A stretch of DNA of 64,000 nucleotides, taken from the NCBI GenBank assembly GCA_001570385.1, contig BBYL01000009.1:310001-374000 (forward strand), given 5' to 3'. Every line of letters begins with the position of its first letter. Position 1 is the first letter of the stretch. The position numbers were made by a program, and so were the translations under genes. Shown here one piece after another: positions 25,278 to 34,517 of this stretch. The DNA is from Microtetraspora glauca. GTDB taxonomy: Bacteria > Actinomycetota > Actinomycetes > Streptosporangiales > Streptosporangiaceae. The notes beneath the pieces are model-generated. The model was not told where the DNA came from and did no database searches. It was given only the letters and a program-made list of their open reading frames with translations.

Positions 25278-26300
25278 GTGGTTGTGGCGGCAGTGGAGAA
25301 GGGGCGTGGCGTGATCACGAGGGAAGAAGACTTCGATCGTCGGATCGAACCGTTCCGGACAGAACTGCTGGCGTACTGCTACCGGATGCTCGGCTCGGCT
25401 CACGACGCAGAGGACGTGGTCCAGGACACGTACCTGAGGGCGTGGCGGGCGCGGGAGCAGTATGACGATACTCGCAGCTCACTGCGCACCTGGCTCTACC
25501 GGATCGCGACGAACGCCTGCCTGACCGCCCTGGAGGTTCGCGGCCGCCGACCGCTGCCGTCGGGGCTGGTGGCCGCGTCGGATCCGCTCGGGCCGCTCGT
25601 CCAGGGAGAGCACGTTGCCTGGCTCCAGCCCTTGCCGGACTCGTTGCTGGACGCGGGCGATCCGGCTGGGGCCGTGATCGACCGCGCCAGCCTGCGCTTG
25701 GCGTTCGCCGCCGCCCTGCAGCACCTGTCGGCGCGTCAGCGCGGTGCGCTGATCCTGCGTGACGTGCTCAACTTCTCCGGGTCCGAGACGGCGGAAATCC
25801 TCGGCACCACCGTCGTGTCGGTGAACAGTTCCCTGCAGCGGGCGCGTACCCGCATGAAGGAGGTCGGGGTCCGGCGGGAACGGGTCAGCGAGCCGTCCGC
25901 GGCCGAGCAGCGCGCCTGGGTCGAACGCTACATGAAGGCGTTCGTGCTCGCCGACGTCGAGGGCCTCAAGCGGCTGCTCACCGAGGACGTGCTCATGGAG
26001 ATGCCGCCGATGCTCAACTGGTTCTCCGGCCGCAGCAACTACGGCCTGTTCATGGAATGGGTCTTCGGGGCTGCCGGGAAGGACTGGCTTCTCAAGGAGG
26101 TCGCGGCCAACGGCGGCCAGCCCGGATTCGCCGCCTATCAGCGCGTCGGCGACGGGTACGACCTGCACACGCTCCAGATCTTCACCGTCACCGACGAGGG
26201 CATCAGCCGGAATTCGGTGTTCCAGGACTCCAACGTCTACGCGACTTTCGGCCTGGCGGTCAGGCTCGACGACCAGGGACGTGCCATCGCCGAGGCCTAG
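25278..26300 (+). CDS. ECF sigma factor with C-terminal SnoaL domain (SigG-like)
   Basis: 340 residues. Region 2 (ELLAYCYRMLGSAHDAEDVVQDTYLRAWRA) and region 4 (LSARQRGALILRDVLNFSGSETAEILGTTVVSVNSSLQRARTRMKE) are followed by a SnoaL-like domain from about residue 215. This layout matches Mycobacterium SigG/SigJ-type factors, in which the C-terminal domain replaces a separate anti-sigma factor. GTG 25278 is used; GTG 25284 has a better GTGAGG spacing. It is followed by a G-rich tract at 26309-26330. Confidence 0.9.
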   Translation: MVVAAVEKGRGVITREEDFDRRIEPFRTELLAYCYRMLGSAHDAEDVVQDTYLRAWRAREQYDDTRSSLRTWLYRIATNACLTALEVRGRRPLPSGLVAASDPLGPLVQGEHVAWLQPLPDSLLDAGDPAGAVIDRASLRLAFAAALQHLSARQRGALILRDVLNFSGSETAEILGTTVVSVNSSLQRARTRMKEVGVRRERVSEPSAAEQRAWVERYMKAFVLADVEGLKRLLTEDVLMEMPPMLNWFSGRSNYGLFMEWVFGAAGKDWLLKEVAANGGQPGFAAYQRVGDGYDLHTLQIFTVTDEGISRNSVFQDSNVYATFGLAVRLDDQGRAIAEA

Positions 26301-26308
26301 CCGGGCAA

Positions 26309-26330
26309 GGGTGGGGTGGGGTGGGGTGGG
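26309..26330 (+). other. G-quadruplex-type tract after SigG-like gene
   Basis: Five runs of three or four G separated by single T residues, beginning 9 bp after the sigma stop codon, with a further GGG at 26333-26335. The one-base loops are typical of very stable parallel quadruplexes. It would form in the RNA 3' end. Confidence 0.6.
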
Positions 26331-26566
26331 AAGGGTCCTCCACCTCCAGTTGCTCGGCCACGAACTCCAGCACCGCGCCCGGCACATCCAGCGGATCTTC
26401 CAGGAACGTCCGCAGCCACCGCACCATCACCGGTCGCAGCGCGAACCCGGGCGTTGCTGTTCGACCCCCGCGTCCAAGGCACGTCGGCGCGATCTCCCCC
26501 TCGCGGGGGATGCGCCTCACCCCGGCTCGGGAGGACCGGAATTCGCGATCACGCGAGTGTGGATCC

Positions 26567-27424
26567 ATGAACCGGCAACCCACGAACTCACAGATCGAGA
26601 CCCGCCCGGCAGTGCCGCCCTACCGCCCTCTCGTCGCCGCCGCCGGATGGACGGCCACCGTGCTGCTCATCGGCTTCGCCGCCACCGGTGTCGCCCTGGA
26701 CATCCTCCTGACGATCATGAAGGGGATCTCCCTCCTGACGGGCGACCGAGGCGTGCTCGACCCGGACATGAACTGGACGCTCAGCGGCGCCCGCGTCGCG
26801 TCCCTCATCGCGGGCACGGCCGTCGCCGTCGCCACGATCCGCTACCGGCGGCGGGCACTCGGCGCCTGCTCCCGATGCGGCCGGACACCCCACGGCGCGA
26901 ACAATCACGACGACGCCGCCGAGGTGAGTGGTCTGAGCGGATACACCCGTCACGCCGGGTACGTGTCCGCCCTGCTCGCCGCCGCGTACGGCGGGTTCAA
27001 GGCGCAGTGGGGACTGGGCGGCACCCTCGGCCTCGACGATCCGCACGCCTTCGGCGACGACGTGCACCTGTGGACCCCGGGGCTCGGGGACACGGCCGTG
27101 CTGGGTCTCATCGGAGTCGCGCTCGGCATCGGCTTCGCCCGCACCTGGACGCCCCGGTTCATCCCGCGCTGGATGCCGCTGACCGCCGGGTACGTGGGCT
27201 CGGTGATGCTCATCTCCACCGGCCTCATGGGGACCGGCATGACCGTCGCCCACGGGCTCGGGCTGGTGGACCCGCCGCAGGCCGGCGACCTGGGGGGCGT
27301 CTCCGCGTGGGTGTTCCAGGGCATCTATCCGCTGTTCCTCACCTGGGGCCTCACCATGGCCTCGGCCGCGCTCGGCTACCACTACCGGACCAGGGGCCGC
27401 TGCGGGGCCTGCGGCCTCGGCTGA
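26567..27424 (+). CDS. Integral membrane protein with two CxxC pairs
   Basis: 285 residues, about seven to eight helices, no family recognised. Cys101-x-x-Cys104 follows the second or third helix (CSRCGRTPHG) and Cys279-x-x-Cys282 ends the protein (CGACG). Both pairs are likely on the same membrane face and together could hold one zinc ion. About 265 bp of non-coding sequence separates it from the sigma gene, and 154 bp lie before the histidine kinase. It could be a partner of the two-component system, but that is only a positional suggestion. Confidence 0.75.
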   Translation: MNRQPTNSQIETRPAVPPYRPLVAAAGWTATVLLIGFAATGVALDILLTIMKGISLLTGDRGVLDPDMNWTLSGARVASLIAGTAVAVATIRYRRRALGACSRCGRTPHGANNHDDAAEVSGLSGYTRHAGYVSALLAAAYGGFKAQWGLGGTLGLDDPHAFGDDVHLWTPGLGDTAVLGLIGVALGIGFARTWTPRFIPRWMPLTAGYVGSVMLISTGLMGTGMTVAHGLGLVDPPQAGDLGGVSAWVFQGIYPLFLTWGLTMASAALGYHYRTRGRCGACGLG

Positions 27425-27578
27425 CCGCCACCGGGGCGACGCGTCCTCCCGCGGCCCCCCCAACCCGTCTCGTCTTCCACCGGCGTCGGACGGCACGATG
27501 GGGTGCGTACGGAGCCGCCGACCCCGCGGACCACGGATTCTCGCGGGCCGGCAGGACCCGCTCGGGAAAGGAGCACGG

Positions 27579-28847
27579 GTGAACGGCGTCATCGCACCGT
27601 TGCGCAACGCGGTCACCTACCGCCGATGGGCCTGCCTGGTCGTCGGCGGAGCGCTGCTGATGCCGTACATGATGGCGGGTGAGGTGGTGGCGGCGCTGTG
27701 GCGGCCGTCCCCGGCCCCAGGGGACCCCCTGCTGTCGGTGCAGCCGCTGATCTTCCTGGCCGCGCTCCCTTTCGTCGCCGCCTCGGGGCTGGTCCTGCCG
27801 GTACGCGCGTTCGAGATCGCGGCGGCGCGGGCGCTGCTGGGCGTGTCGATCGATCCCCCGCCTCCCCTCGCGACGCGGACCCGGGCGGAACGCCTCAGAA
27901 CCGCCGGGTGGTTCACCGTCCACCTGGCCGTCGGCGGTGTCGCCAGCGGCCTGGCGCTGGCCCTCGTGCCGTTCGCGATCTGGGCGGCGGCGCTGCCCCT
28001 CATGGACGGCCCCACCCGCTTCGGCGACCTCTCCATCGAAACCGGACGGGCCGCGCTCTGGGGGCCGCCGCTCGCCGTGCTGACCCTCGTCCTGCTGGTC
28101 GGCCTCCTCGTGGGAGCGGGCAGGCTGCTGGCCACGCTCGCCCCGGTCCTGCTCGGCCCGTCGCCCGCCGACCGGCTGGCCGCGGCCGAGGCGAACGCCC
28201 GGCGGCTGGCCGCCCGCAACCGCCTGGCCAGGGAGCTGCACGACTCCGTCGGCCACGCCCTCAGCGTCGTCACCGTGCAGGCCGCCGCCGCCGGCCGCGT
28301 GCTCGACCGCGACCCGGCCACGGCGCGGGCCGCGCTGCACGCCATCGAGGAGTCCGCCCGGTCCGCGCTGGCGGAGCTCGACCACGTCATCGGGGTGCTT
28401 CGGGAGGGCGCGGGCCGTACCGAGCCGGAGCCGACCCTGCACGACCTGGACCGGCTCCTGGACTCCTCGGGCGCTCGGATCATCGGTCGGATCGACGATC
28501 TGTCCGGTGTCCCTCCCGTGGTGTCCCGCGAGGCGTACCGGATCGTCCAGGAGGCGCTGACCAACGCCATCCGGTACGGCACCGGCCCGGTCGAGGTGGC
28601 GGTGGCCGTACGGGACGAGAGCCTGGAGCTCGACCTGCGAAACGCGACACGGGCACGGGCCGCCACATGGGCGGCCACACGGGCCGCCGCACCAGGGACG
28701 GCCGCACCACGGGCCGGCCGTGGCCTGGCGGGCATGCGGGAGCGTGCGGCCCTGCTCGGCGGCGAGTGCGAGGCGGGCCCCACGGACGGCGGCTGGCGGG
28801 TCCGCGCCTCCCTCCCCCTGCCCGCCGAGGGCAGGTGGCGGGCATGA
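27579..28847 (+). CDS. Sensor histidine kinase (HisKA_3, NarL-type)
   Basis: 422 residues from GTG 27579, with AAAGGAG upstream. Four or so membrane helices form the N-terminal sensor without a large extracellular loop. The phosphorylated His221 lies in RELHDSVGHALSVVTVQ, followed by the ATPase domain with NAIRYG and GRGLAGMRERAALLGG motifs. An Ala/Thr/Arg-rich insert lies just before the G-box. Its stop overlaps the response regulator start by four bases. Confidence 0.92.
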   Translation: MNGVIAPLRNAVTYRRWACLVVGGALLMPYMMAGEVVAALWRPSPAPGDPLLSVQPLIFLAALPFVAASGLVLPVRAFEIAAARALLGVSIDPPPPLATRTRAERLRTAGWFTVHLAVGGVASGLALALVPFAIWAAALPLMDGPTRFGDLSIETGRAALWGPPLAVLTLVLLVGLLVGAGRLLATLAPVLLGPSPADRLAAAEANARRLAARNRLARELHDSVGHALSVVTVQAAAAGRVLDRDPATARAALHAIEESARSALAELDHVIGVLREGAGRTEPEPTLHDLDRLLDSSGARIIGRIDDLSGVPPVVSREAYRIVQEALTNAIRYGTGPVEVAVAVRDESLELDLRNATRARAATWAATRAAAPGTAAPRAGRGLAGMRERAALLGGECEAGPTDGGWRVRASLPLPAEGRWRA

Positions 28848-29494
28848 GCGTGCGCGTCGTCATCGCAGACGACGAGAGCCTCATCCGTACGGGGCTGCGC
28901 GTCATCATCGGAGCGGAGCCCGGACTGATGGTGGTCGGCGAGGCGTCGGACGGGGCGGAGGCGCTGTCCGTCGTCCGCGAGACGCGGCCCGACGTGGTGC
29001 TCATGGATGTGCGGATGCCCGCCGTGGACGGGATCCAGGCGACCCGGGCCATCCTGGCCGGGCAGTCGCCGCCGAAGGTGCTGGTCGTCACGACCTTCGA
29101 GAACGACGACCACGTCTACGAGGCGCTGCGGGCCGGGGCAAGCGGGTTTCTGCTCAAGCGCGCCCGGCCGGAGGAACTGGTGCACGCGATCCGGCTGGTG
29201 GCGTCCGGGGACTCGCTGCTCTTCCCCGCCGCGATCAGGTCGCTGGCCGCCGCGAGCGGCGCGTCCGGGAGTGCCCGCGCCGTACCGGGGATCGACCGGC
29301 TCACCTCGCGCGAGGGTGACGTGCTGCGGCTGATGGCGCGCGGCCTGTCGAACGGCGAGATCGCGGCCGAGCTCGTGGTCGGCCCCGAGACCGTCAAGAC
29401 CCACGTGGGGAACGTGCTGGCCAAGCTCGGCGCGCGGGACCGGACCCAGGCGGTGATCGCCGCCTACGAGTCCGGCTTCGTCTCCCCCCGCTGA
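28844..29494 (+). CDS. LuxR/NarL-type response regulator
   Basis: 216 residues. The receiver domain has Asp9-Asp10, phosphoacceptor Asp55 (VVLMDVRMP), Thr in VVTTF and Lys in FLLKRARP. The output domain is the LuxR helix-turn-helix (LTSREGDVLRLMARGLSNGEIAAELVVGPETVKTHVGNVLAKL). Cognate partner of the kinase encoded upstream. Similar pairs in actinomycetes often control adjacent ABC or membrane genes. Confidence 0.94.
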   Translation: MSVRVVIADDESLIRTGLRVIIGAEPGLMVVGEASDGAEALSVVRETRPDVVLMDVRMPAVDGIQATRAILAGQSPPKVLVVTTFENDDHVYEALRAGASGFLLKRARPEELVHAIRLVASGDSLLFPAAIRSLAAASGASGSARAVPGIDRLTSREGDVLRLMARGLSNGEIAAELVVGPETVKTHVGNVLAKLGARDRTQAVIAAYESGFVSPR

Positions 29495-29556
29495 GCATCC
29501 ACCGCCGCGAAGGTTCCGGCAATTCCACTGTTCACAACAGGCCCTAACGTTGGTCC

Positions 29557-30105
29557 ATGTCCGAAATGCCATCACGGGTCGAACTGCGCCCGCTCGCCCT
29601 CTCCGACCAGGACGAGTTCTGCTCGCTCGTGCGGGCCAGCACCGAGCTGCACCTGCCGTGGATGCGGCTGCCCGCGACCGCGGAGGAGTTCCAGATCTGG
29701 ATGCGCCGCTTCGACGACGGCACCAACCTGGGCTTTCTGATCCGTGTCCGGGAGACCGGCGCGGCCGCCGGCATGGTCAACATCAACTCGATCATCCGGG
29801 GCCGCTACCAGGGCGCGTCCCTCGGCTATGCGGCCTTCGCCCCGTCCGCAGGGCAGGGTTACATGACCGACGGGCTCACCGTCACCCTGCGGCACGCCTT
29901 CACCGACCTGCGGCTCCACCGGCTGGAGGCCGGCATCCAGCCGGCGAACAAGGCATCCCTGGCCCTGGTCCAGCGCCTGGGCTTCCGTTACGAAGGGCTG
30001 TCACCCGCCTACCTCTACATCGACGGGGCCTGGCGCGACCATGAACGCTGGTCCATCACCGCACCGAACCCCTGGAAACCCGATCCCTCCCTTCCAGAGG
30101 TATGA
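29557..30105 (+). CDS. GNAT acetyltransferase (RimJ/RimL-like)
   Basis: 182 residues. The acetyl-CoA-binding segment is GQGYMTDGLTVTLRHAF, with the NKASLALVQRLGFRYEG motif typical of ribosomal-protein or amino-acid N-acetyltransferases of the RimJ/RimL group. An HLPWM segment near residue 32 is also characteristic. Substrate cannot be decided. It converges on the pseudokinase-like gene. Confidence 0.92.
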   Translation: MSEMPSRVELRPLALSDQDEFCSLVRASTELHLPWMRLPATAEEFQIWMRRFDDGTNLGFLIRVRETGAAAGMVNINSIIRGRYQGASLGYAAFAPSAGQGYMTDGLTVTLRHAFTDLRLHRLEAGIQPANKASLALVQRLGFRYEGLSPAYLYIDGAWRDHERWSITAPNPWKPDPSLPEV

Positions 30106-30134
30106 GCCACACGGCGCCGCTTACGAAACACGTC

Positions 30135-30893
30135 CTAGATGTCCCCGCCGACGTCGTCGTCGCCCCCGGGGAGCGTCGTCCGGCTCTCCGAGCCGCCCTC
30201 TGACGGCGTGGGCGACTGCTCTCCGGGGCGCGGGGACGCCGGGGTCGGCGGCGGCGTGGGGACGACGACCGTCGGCGGCAGCGGCCGGGTCGGCTGCGGA
30301 TCACCCTCCAGACGGACCAGCAGCAGCCATACCATCGCGATCATCATGGCGACGAGCGTGGCCAGCAGCGCCGAGGCGAGGCCGACGGAGCGCCGTGTCC
30401 CGACGGGAGGGGGCCCGGGAGGCGCGGGGGCGGGCAGCGCCGGATCCCGGTCTCCCAGCCAGTACGGCACGAAATCGGGCCCCTGCCGGTCGCCGAGCAG
30501 CATGCCCGACACCATGACGGGTTCGAGGAACCGCTCCGCACCCGCTCCCCCCGGCACGTACGGCACGGCCACCCACGGCGCCCGGCCCTCGTCCATGGCG
30601 ACGACCTCGGGGGTCTCGGCCCGGCCGCGCACCACACCGATCAGCGGGACGCTCCGGCCGAGCCGCCCGCCGCGGTGCCGCCCGGCATCCTTGATCGCGG
30701 TGACGAACCGGTCCCTGGCCGCCGCGTCCAGCGCCGCCCCTCGGGTGAGGACGGCCACGGACACCGCGCGCCCGTCGGGCCCCTGGCCCAGGTAGACGAG
30801 GCCGGCCGGCGCGGTGAGCAGTCGGGCCTGCAGCACGAAGGGCCCCAACCGGGGCGGGTCGCCGTACTGCAAAGGAGTGGCCATCCAGCTCAT
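30135..30893 (-). CDS. Membrane-anchored protein with degenerate protein-kinase N-lobe
   Basis: 252 residues. The first 120 resemble the N-lobe of actinobacterial Ser/Thr kinases (DPPRLGPFVLQARL...GLVYLGQGPDGRAVSVAVL), but the glycine-rich loop is degraded, the Lys of the VAVK motif is missing, and there is no catalytic or DFG loop. One transmembrane helix (LATLVAMMIAMVWLLLV) follows, then a Pro/Thr-rich and acidic tail, so the lobe is cytoplasmic and the tail probably outside. It is divergent from moxR across 86 bp. A scaffold or sensor role is inferred. Confidence 0.72.
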   Translation of the reverse strand: MSWMATPLQYGDPPRLGPFVLQARLLTAPAGLVYLGQGPDGRAVSVAVLTRGAALDAAARDRFVTAIKDAGRHRGGRLGRSVPLIGVVRGRAETPEVVAMDEGRAPWVAVPYVPGGAGAERFLEPVMVSGMLLGDRQGPDFVPYWLGDRDPALPAPAPPGPPPVGTRRSVGLASALLATLVAMMIAMVWLLLVRLEGDPQPTRPLPPTVVVPTPPPTPASPRPGEQSPTPSEGGSESRTTLPGGDDDVGGDI

Positions 30894-30979
30894 GAAAACA
30901 CACCCGACGGTTCTGCCCGCCGACGCCGGGCACTGTCAGGGCATGGATTCTCCCACGGAGTCACGATTGAATAACACGC

Positions 30980-32005
30980 ATGACCGTCGCGGATGAGCGC
31001 AGTGAGCCGGAACGGGGCCGGGCGAGGGGCGGGGACATCGGGGCGTTGCGGGAGACTCTCGCCGAGGTGCGCCGGGTCATCGTCGGGCAGGACCACATGG
31101 TCGAGCGGCTGCTGGTGGCGCTGCTGGCACGGGGGCACTGCCTCCTGGAGGGCGTTCCCGGCGTCGCCAAGACGCTCGCCGCGTCGACGCTGGCCACGGT
31201 GGTCGGCGGCTCCTTCGCCCGGATCCAGTTCACCCCCGACCTGGTGCCGAGCGACATCGTCGGTACCCGCGTCTACCATCCGGGCAGCGAGCGGTTCGAC
31301 GTGGAGCTCGGGCCCGTGTTCGCCAACTTCCTGCTGGCCGATGAGATCAACCGCGCCCCGGCGAAGGTGCAGTCGGCCCTGCTGGAGGTGATGGCCGAGC
31401 GGCAGGTCACCCTGGCGGGGAAGACGCATCCGCTGCCCCGGCCGTTCGTGGTCCTGGCGACGCAGAACCCGATCGAGTCGGAGGGGGTCTACCCGCTGCC
31501 CGAGGTGCAGCGGGACCGGTTCCTCTTCAAGGTGCGGGTCTCCCATCCGAGCGCCCACGAGGAGCTGGAGATCCTTCAGCGGATGAGCGTGCGTCCGCCG
31601 GTGGCCGCACCGGTACTGGACCCGGAGCGGCTGATGAAGCTGCAGGACATGGCGGAGGAGGTCTCCGTCCACCATCTGGTCGCCGACTACGTGGTGCGGC
31701 TGGTGATGGCCACCCGCTCCCCCGCCGAGTACGGCCTGCGCGAGCTGGAGGAGACGATCGAGATCGGTGTGAGCCCGCGCGCGACGCTGGGCCTGATGGC
31801 GGCGGGCCGGGCGCTGGCGCTGGTACGCGGACGCGACTACCTGCTGCCCGACGACGTGCGGGACGTGGCCGTCGACGTGATGGCACACCGGCTGATGCTC
31901 ACCTTCGACGCCCTTGCCGACGACGTGGACGCCGCAGACGTCGTCCACCGCATCCTCGCCACGGTTCCCCCGCCCGTCGTCGTGTGGAACCAGGGCACCA
32001 GGTGA
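30980..32005 (+). CDS. MoxR-family AAA+ ATPase
   Basis: 341 residues. Walker A GVPGVAKT at 58-65, Walker B FLLADEINRAPAK, sensor ATQNPIESEGVYPLPEVQRDRF, and a C-terminal lid. MoxR proteins act as chaperones that remodel or insert metal into VWA-domain partners, and here the DUF58 and VWA genes follow directly (7-bp gap, then a four-base overlap). ATG 30980 is used. Confidence 0.95.
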   Translation: MTVADERSEPERGRARGGDIGALRETLAEVRRVIVGQDHMVERLLVALLARGHCLLEGVPGVAKTLAASTLATVVGGSFARIQFTPDLVPSDIVGTRVYHPGSERFDVELGPVFANFLLADEINRAPAKVQSALLEVMAERQVTLAGKTHPLPRPFVVLATQNPIESEGVYPLPEVQRDRFLFKVRVSHPSAHEELEILQRMSVRPPVAAPVLDPERLMKLQDMAEEVSVHHLVADYVVRLVMATRSPAEYGLRELEETIEIGVSPRATLGLMAAGRALALVRGRDYLLPDDVRDVAVDVMAHRLMLTFDALADDVDAADVVHRILATVPPPVVVWNQGTR

Positions 32006-32012
32006 GCGGATC

Positions 32013-32933
32013 ATGAGCGCCGGATCCCCGGAGCTGGCCCTGCGGCGGCTGGAGCTGACCGTGCTCCGACGGCTGGACGGCCTGCTGCACGGCAACCACC
32101 AGGGACTGATCCCCGGGCCGGGCAGCGAGCTGGGCGACACCCGCGTCTATGTGCCGGGCGAGGACGACGTCCGTCGCATGGACTGGGCGGTCACCGCGCG
32201 CACGACCACGCCGCATGTGCGGGATCTGATCGCCGACCGCGAGCTGGAGACCTGGGCCGTCGTGGACCTGTCGGCCAGCATGGACTTCGGCACCGCCGAC
32301 ATGGAGAAGCGCGACCTGGTCATCTCGGCCGTCGGCGCGATCGGCTTCCTGGCCGGCCGGGTCGGCGACCGGTTCGGCGCCTACGTCCTGCACGGTGACC
32401 AGGTCCACCGCTATCCGGCGCGCGGGGGGCGGCCCGCCCTGTACGCGCTGCTGCACTCGCTGGCCGGCGCCCCTCGCGGGACCGGGTCCGTGGACCTGGC
32501 CTCCGCCGTCGAGATGATGGCCGCGGCGCACCACAGGAGGGGCCTTCGGGTGGTCGTCTCCGACTTCCTGGACGAGCCGGGCACCTGGGAGCGGCCGCTG
32601 CGCCGCCTCGCGGCCCGCCACCAGGTGCTGGCCGTCGAGGTGGTCGACCCGCGCGAGCTGGAGCTGCCCGACGTCGGCCTGGTGACGCTCCGCGATCCCG
32701 AGACCGGCCGGACCCGTGACGTCCACCTGTCGCGCAAGGTCCGCGAAAGGTACGCCGAGGCGGCGGCCGCGCAGCGGAAGGCGACCCGGGCGGCACTGCG
32801 CCGCGGCGGCGCCGCGCACATGGTGCTGCGCACCGACCGCGACTGGGTGGCCGACATCGCCCAGTTCGTCCTCCAGCAGCGGCGTACCGCCCACCTGGCC
32901 CGGCGGCACCCGATCGGAGGACGCGGCAAATGA
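32013..32933 (+). CDS. DUF58-domain protein
   Basis: 306 residues. The hallmark [30 protein letters not shown] and the VWA-like [13 protein letters not shown] segment (DxSxS metal site) identify the family, which accompanies MoxR ATPases. It is probably cytoplasmic: no membrane helix is seen. Second gene of the moxR operon; its stop overlaps the VWA start. Confidence 0.94.
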   Translation: MSAGSPELALRRLELTVLRRLDGLLHGNHQGLIPGPGSELGDTRVYVPGEDDVRRMDWAVTARTTTPHVRDLIADRELETWAVVDLSASMDFGTADMEKRDLVISAVGAIGFLAGRVGDRFGAYVLHGDQVHRYPARGGRPALYALLHSLAGAPRGTGSVDLASAVEMMAAAHHRRGLRVVVSDFLDEPGTWERPLRRLAARHQVLAVEVVDPRELELPDVGLVTLRDPETGRTRDVHLSRKVRERYAEAAAAQRKATRAALRRGGAAHMVLRTDRDWVADIAQFVLQQRRTAHLARRHPIGGRGK

Positions 32934-33877
32934 TCTTCCTTTCCGCCGGCTGGCTGTGGCTGTTCGTCCCGATCGCGCTCCTGCTGGGCGGGTACATCGC
33001 GCTGCAGTTCGCCCGCCGTAGGTACACGGTCCGGTTCACGAACCTCCGGTTGTTGTCGGTGGTCGTCCCCGAGCGACCCGCGTGGCGGCGGCACGTGCCC
33101 GCGGCGATCTTCCTGGTGATGATGAGCGTCCTCGTCGTGGCCGCCGCCCGCCCGGCCGGCACCGTACGCGTACCGAGGGACCGGGCCACCATCATGATCG
33201 CGGTGGACATCTCGCTGTCGATGGAGGCGCAGGACGTCCCGCCCACCCGGCTGGTCGCGGCCAAGCAGGCGGCCCAGCAGTTCGTCGCGGACCTGCCCGA
33301 ACGCTTCAACGTCGGCGTGGTGTCCTTCGCCCGGTCGGCGTCCGTGGTCATCTCCCCCACGGCCGACCATCCGGCGGTGATCACAGCCATCTCCAACATG
33401 ACGACCAGGCCCGGCACCGCGATCGGCGAGGCCGTGTTCAACTCGCTCGACTCGATCAGGTCGTTCGACCAGCGGGCGGTGACCGATCCGCCGCCGTCGG
33501 CGATCGTGCTGCTGTCCGACGGCGACAACACCTCGGGCCGGTCCGTCAACGAGGCGATCCAGGCCTGCCTCTCCGCCAAGGTCCCGGTCTCCACCATCGC
33601 GTACGGGACACCCGAGGGGACGGTCACGATCGACAACAGGCCGGTCCAGGTCCCGGTGAACAAGGCGACCCTGCAGTCACTGGCGGACGGCACGGGCGGC
33701 CGGGCGTACGAGGCCCAGTCGGGCAGCGAACTGCGGGACGTGTACGCGCAGATCGGCACGTCCCTGGGCTACAAGATCGTGCACCAGGAGGTCACCCAGC
33801 GGTTCATCCTCGTCGCGCTCCTGCTCGGCGCGCTCGCCTCCGGCGCGGCCATGCTCCTCGGCTCGCGGCTGCCCTGA
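32930..33877 (+). CDS. VWA-domain membrane protein
   Basis: 315 residues. Two N-terminal helices (about residues 5-25 and 58-75), then a von Willebrand A domain with a complete MIDAS: DISLS (DxSxS), a Thr in TRPGTAIG and SDGDN, and a C-terminal helix. It resembles BatA-type proteins. With MoxR and DUF58 it forms the standard three-gene module; BatB/TPR genes found in Bacteroides-type operons are absent. Confidence 0.94.
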   Translation: MIFLSAGWLWLFVPIALLLGGYIALQFARRRYTVRFTNLRLLSVVVPERPAWRRHVPAAIFLVMMSVLVVAAARPAGTVRVPRDRATIMIAVDISLSMEAQDVPPTRLVAAKQAAQQFVADLPERFNVGVVSFARSASVVISPTADHPAVITAISNMTTRPGTAIGEAVFNSLDSIRSFDQRAVTDPPPSAIVLLSDGDNTSGRSVNEAIQACLSAKVPVSTIAYGTPEGTVTIDNRPVQVPVNKATLQSLADGTGGRAYEAQSGSELRDVYAQIGTSLGYKIVHQEVTQRFILVALLLGALASGAAMLLGSRLP

Positions 33878-33923
33878 CCGGCCGCGATCCGCTCGCATGC
33901 GGGCATTGGTAACGTCTCTCCAT

Positions 33924-34517
33924 GTGGCACATTACTTCGAGGAACGCCCCCAGGCGGCCAGCAGGCCGGGTGTGGTCACCCTGCTCCTCCCCGACCTGCA
34001 TCTGAGGCTGGAGACCGACCGCGGGGTGTTCTCGCCCGACCGGATCGACGCCGGCACCCGCGTCCTGCTGGAGAGTGTGCCGCCACCGCCCGCGGAGGGC
34101 GACCTGCTCGACCTGGGCTGCGGCTACGGCCCGATCGCGCTGACCATGGCCTCCCGCGCTCCGGGCGCGACCGTGTGGGCCGTCGACGTGAACCGCCGTT
34201 CCGTGGAGCTGTGCGAGCGCAACGCCAAGGCCGCCGGCCTTGACAAAGTAAGGTCGGCGCATGTCGACGAAGTGCCCGACGACGTGCGCTTCCGGGCGAT
34301 CTGGTCCAACCCGGCCATCCGCATCGGCAAGCAGGCCCTGCACGAGATGCTCACCCGCTGGCTGGACCGGCTCACCCCGGACGGCGTCGCGTACCTCGTC
34401 GTGCAGAAGCACCTCGGCTCCGACTCTCTCCAGAACTGGCTGAACGACCAGGGCTGGCCCACGACCCGTGCGGCCAGCCGGTCCGCCTACCGAATCCTCA
34501 AGGTGGAAGCGCGATGA
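33924..34517 (+). CDS. Class I SAM methyltransferase (RsmC/MTS-like)
   Basis: 197 residues from GTG 33924; TAACGT at 33910-33915 ends 8 bp before it, suggesting a leaderless start, while an ATG at 33897 is the longer alternative. Motif I is LLDLGCGYGPIALTMA. Motif IV reads SNPAIRIGK where RsmC-type N2-guanine methyltransferases have NPPF/NPPI. It is co-translated with a TrmH-family gene by an ATGA overlap, supporting an RNA substrate. Confidence 0.85.
   Translation: MAHYFEERPQAASRPGVVTLLLPDLHLRLETDRGVFSPDRIDAGTRVLLESVPPPPAEGDLLDLGCGYGPIALTMASRAPGATVWAVDVNRRSVELCERNAKAAGLDKVRSAHVDEVPDDVRFRAIWSNPAIRIGKQALHEMLTRWLDRLTPDGVAYLVVQKHLGSDSLQNWLNDQGWPTTRAASRSAYRILKVEAR

Noticed and set aside
29538..29556. 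CACAACAGGCCCTAACG resembling the IS end at 45847-45876
   Set aside because: Only scattered matches, and no transposase trace nearby; likely chance.
27617..29575. 652-codon minus-strand open frame across the two-component genes
   Set aside because: Arg/Gly/Ser-rich shadow of the histidine kinase and response regulator, both fully recognisable on the other strand.
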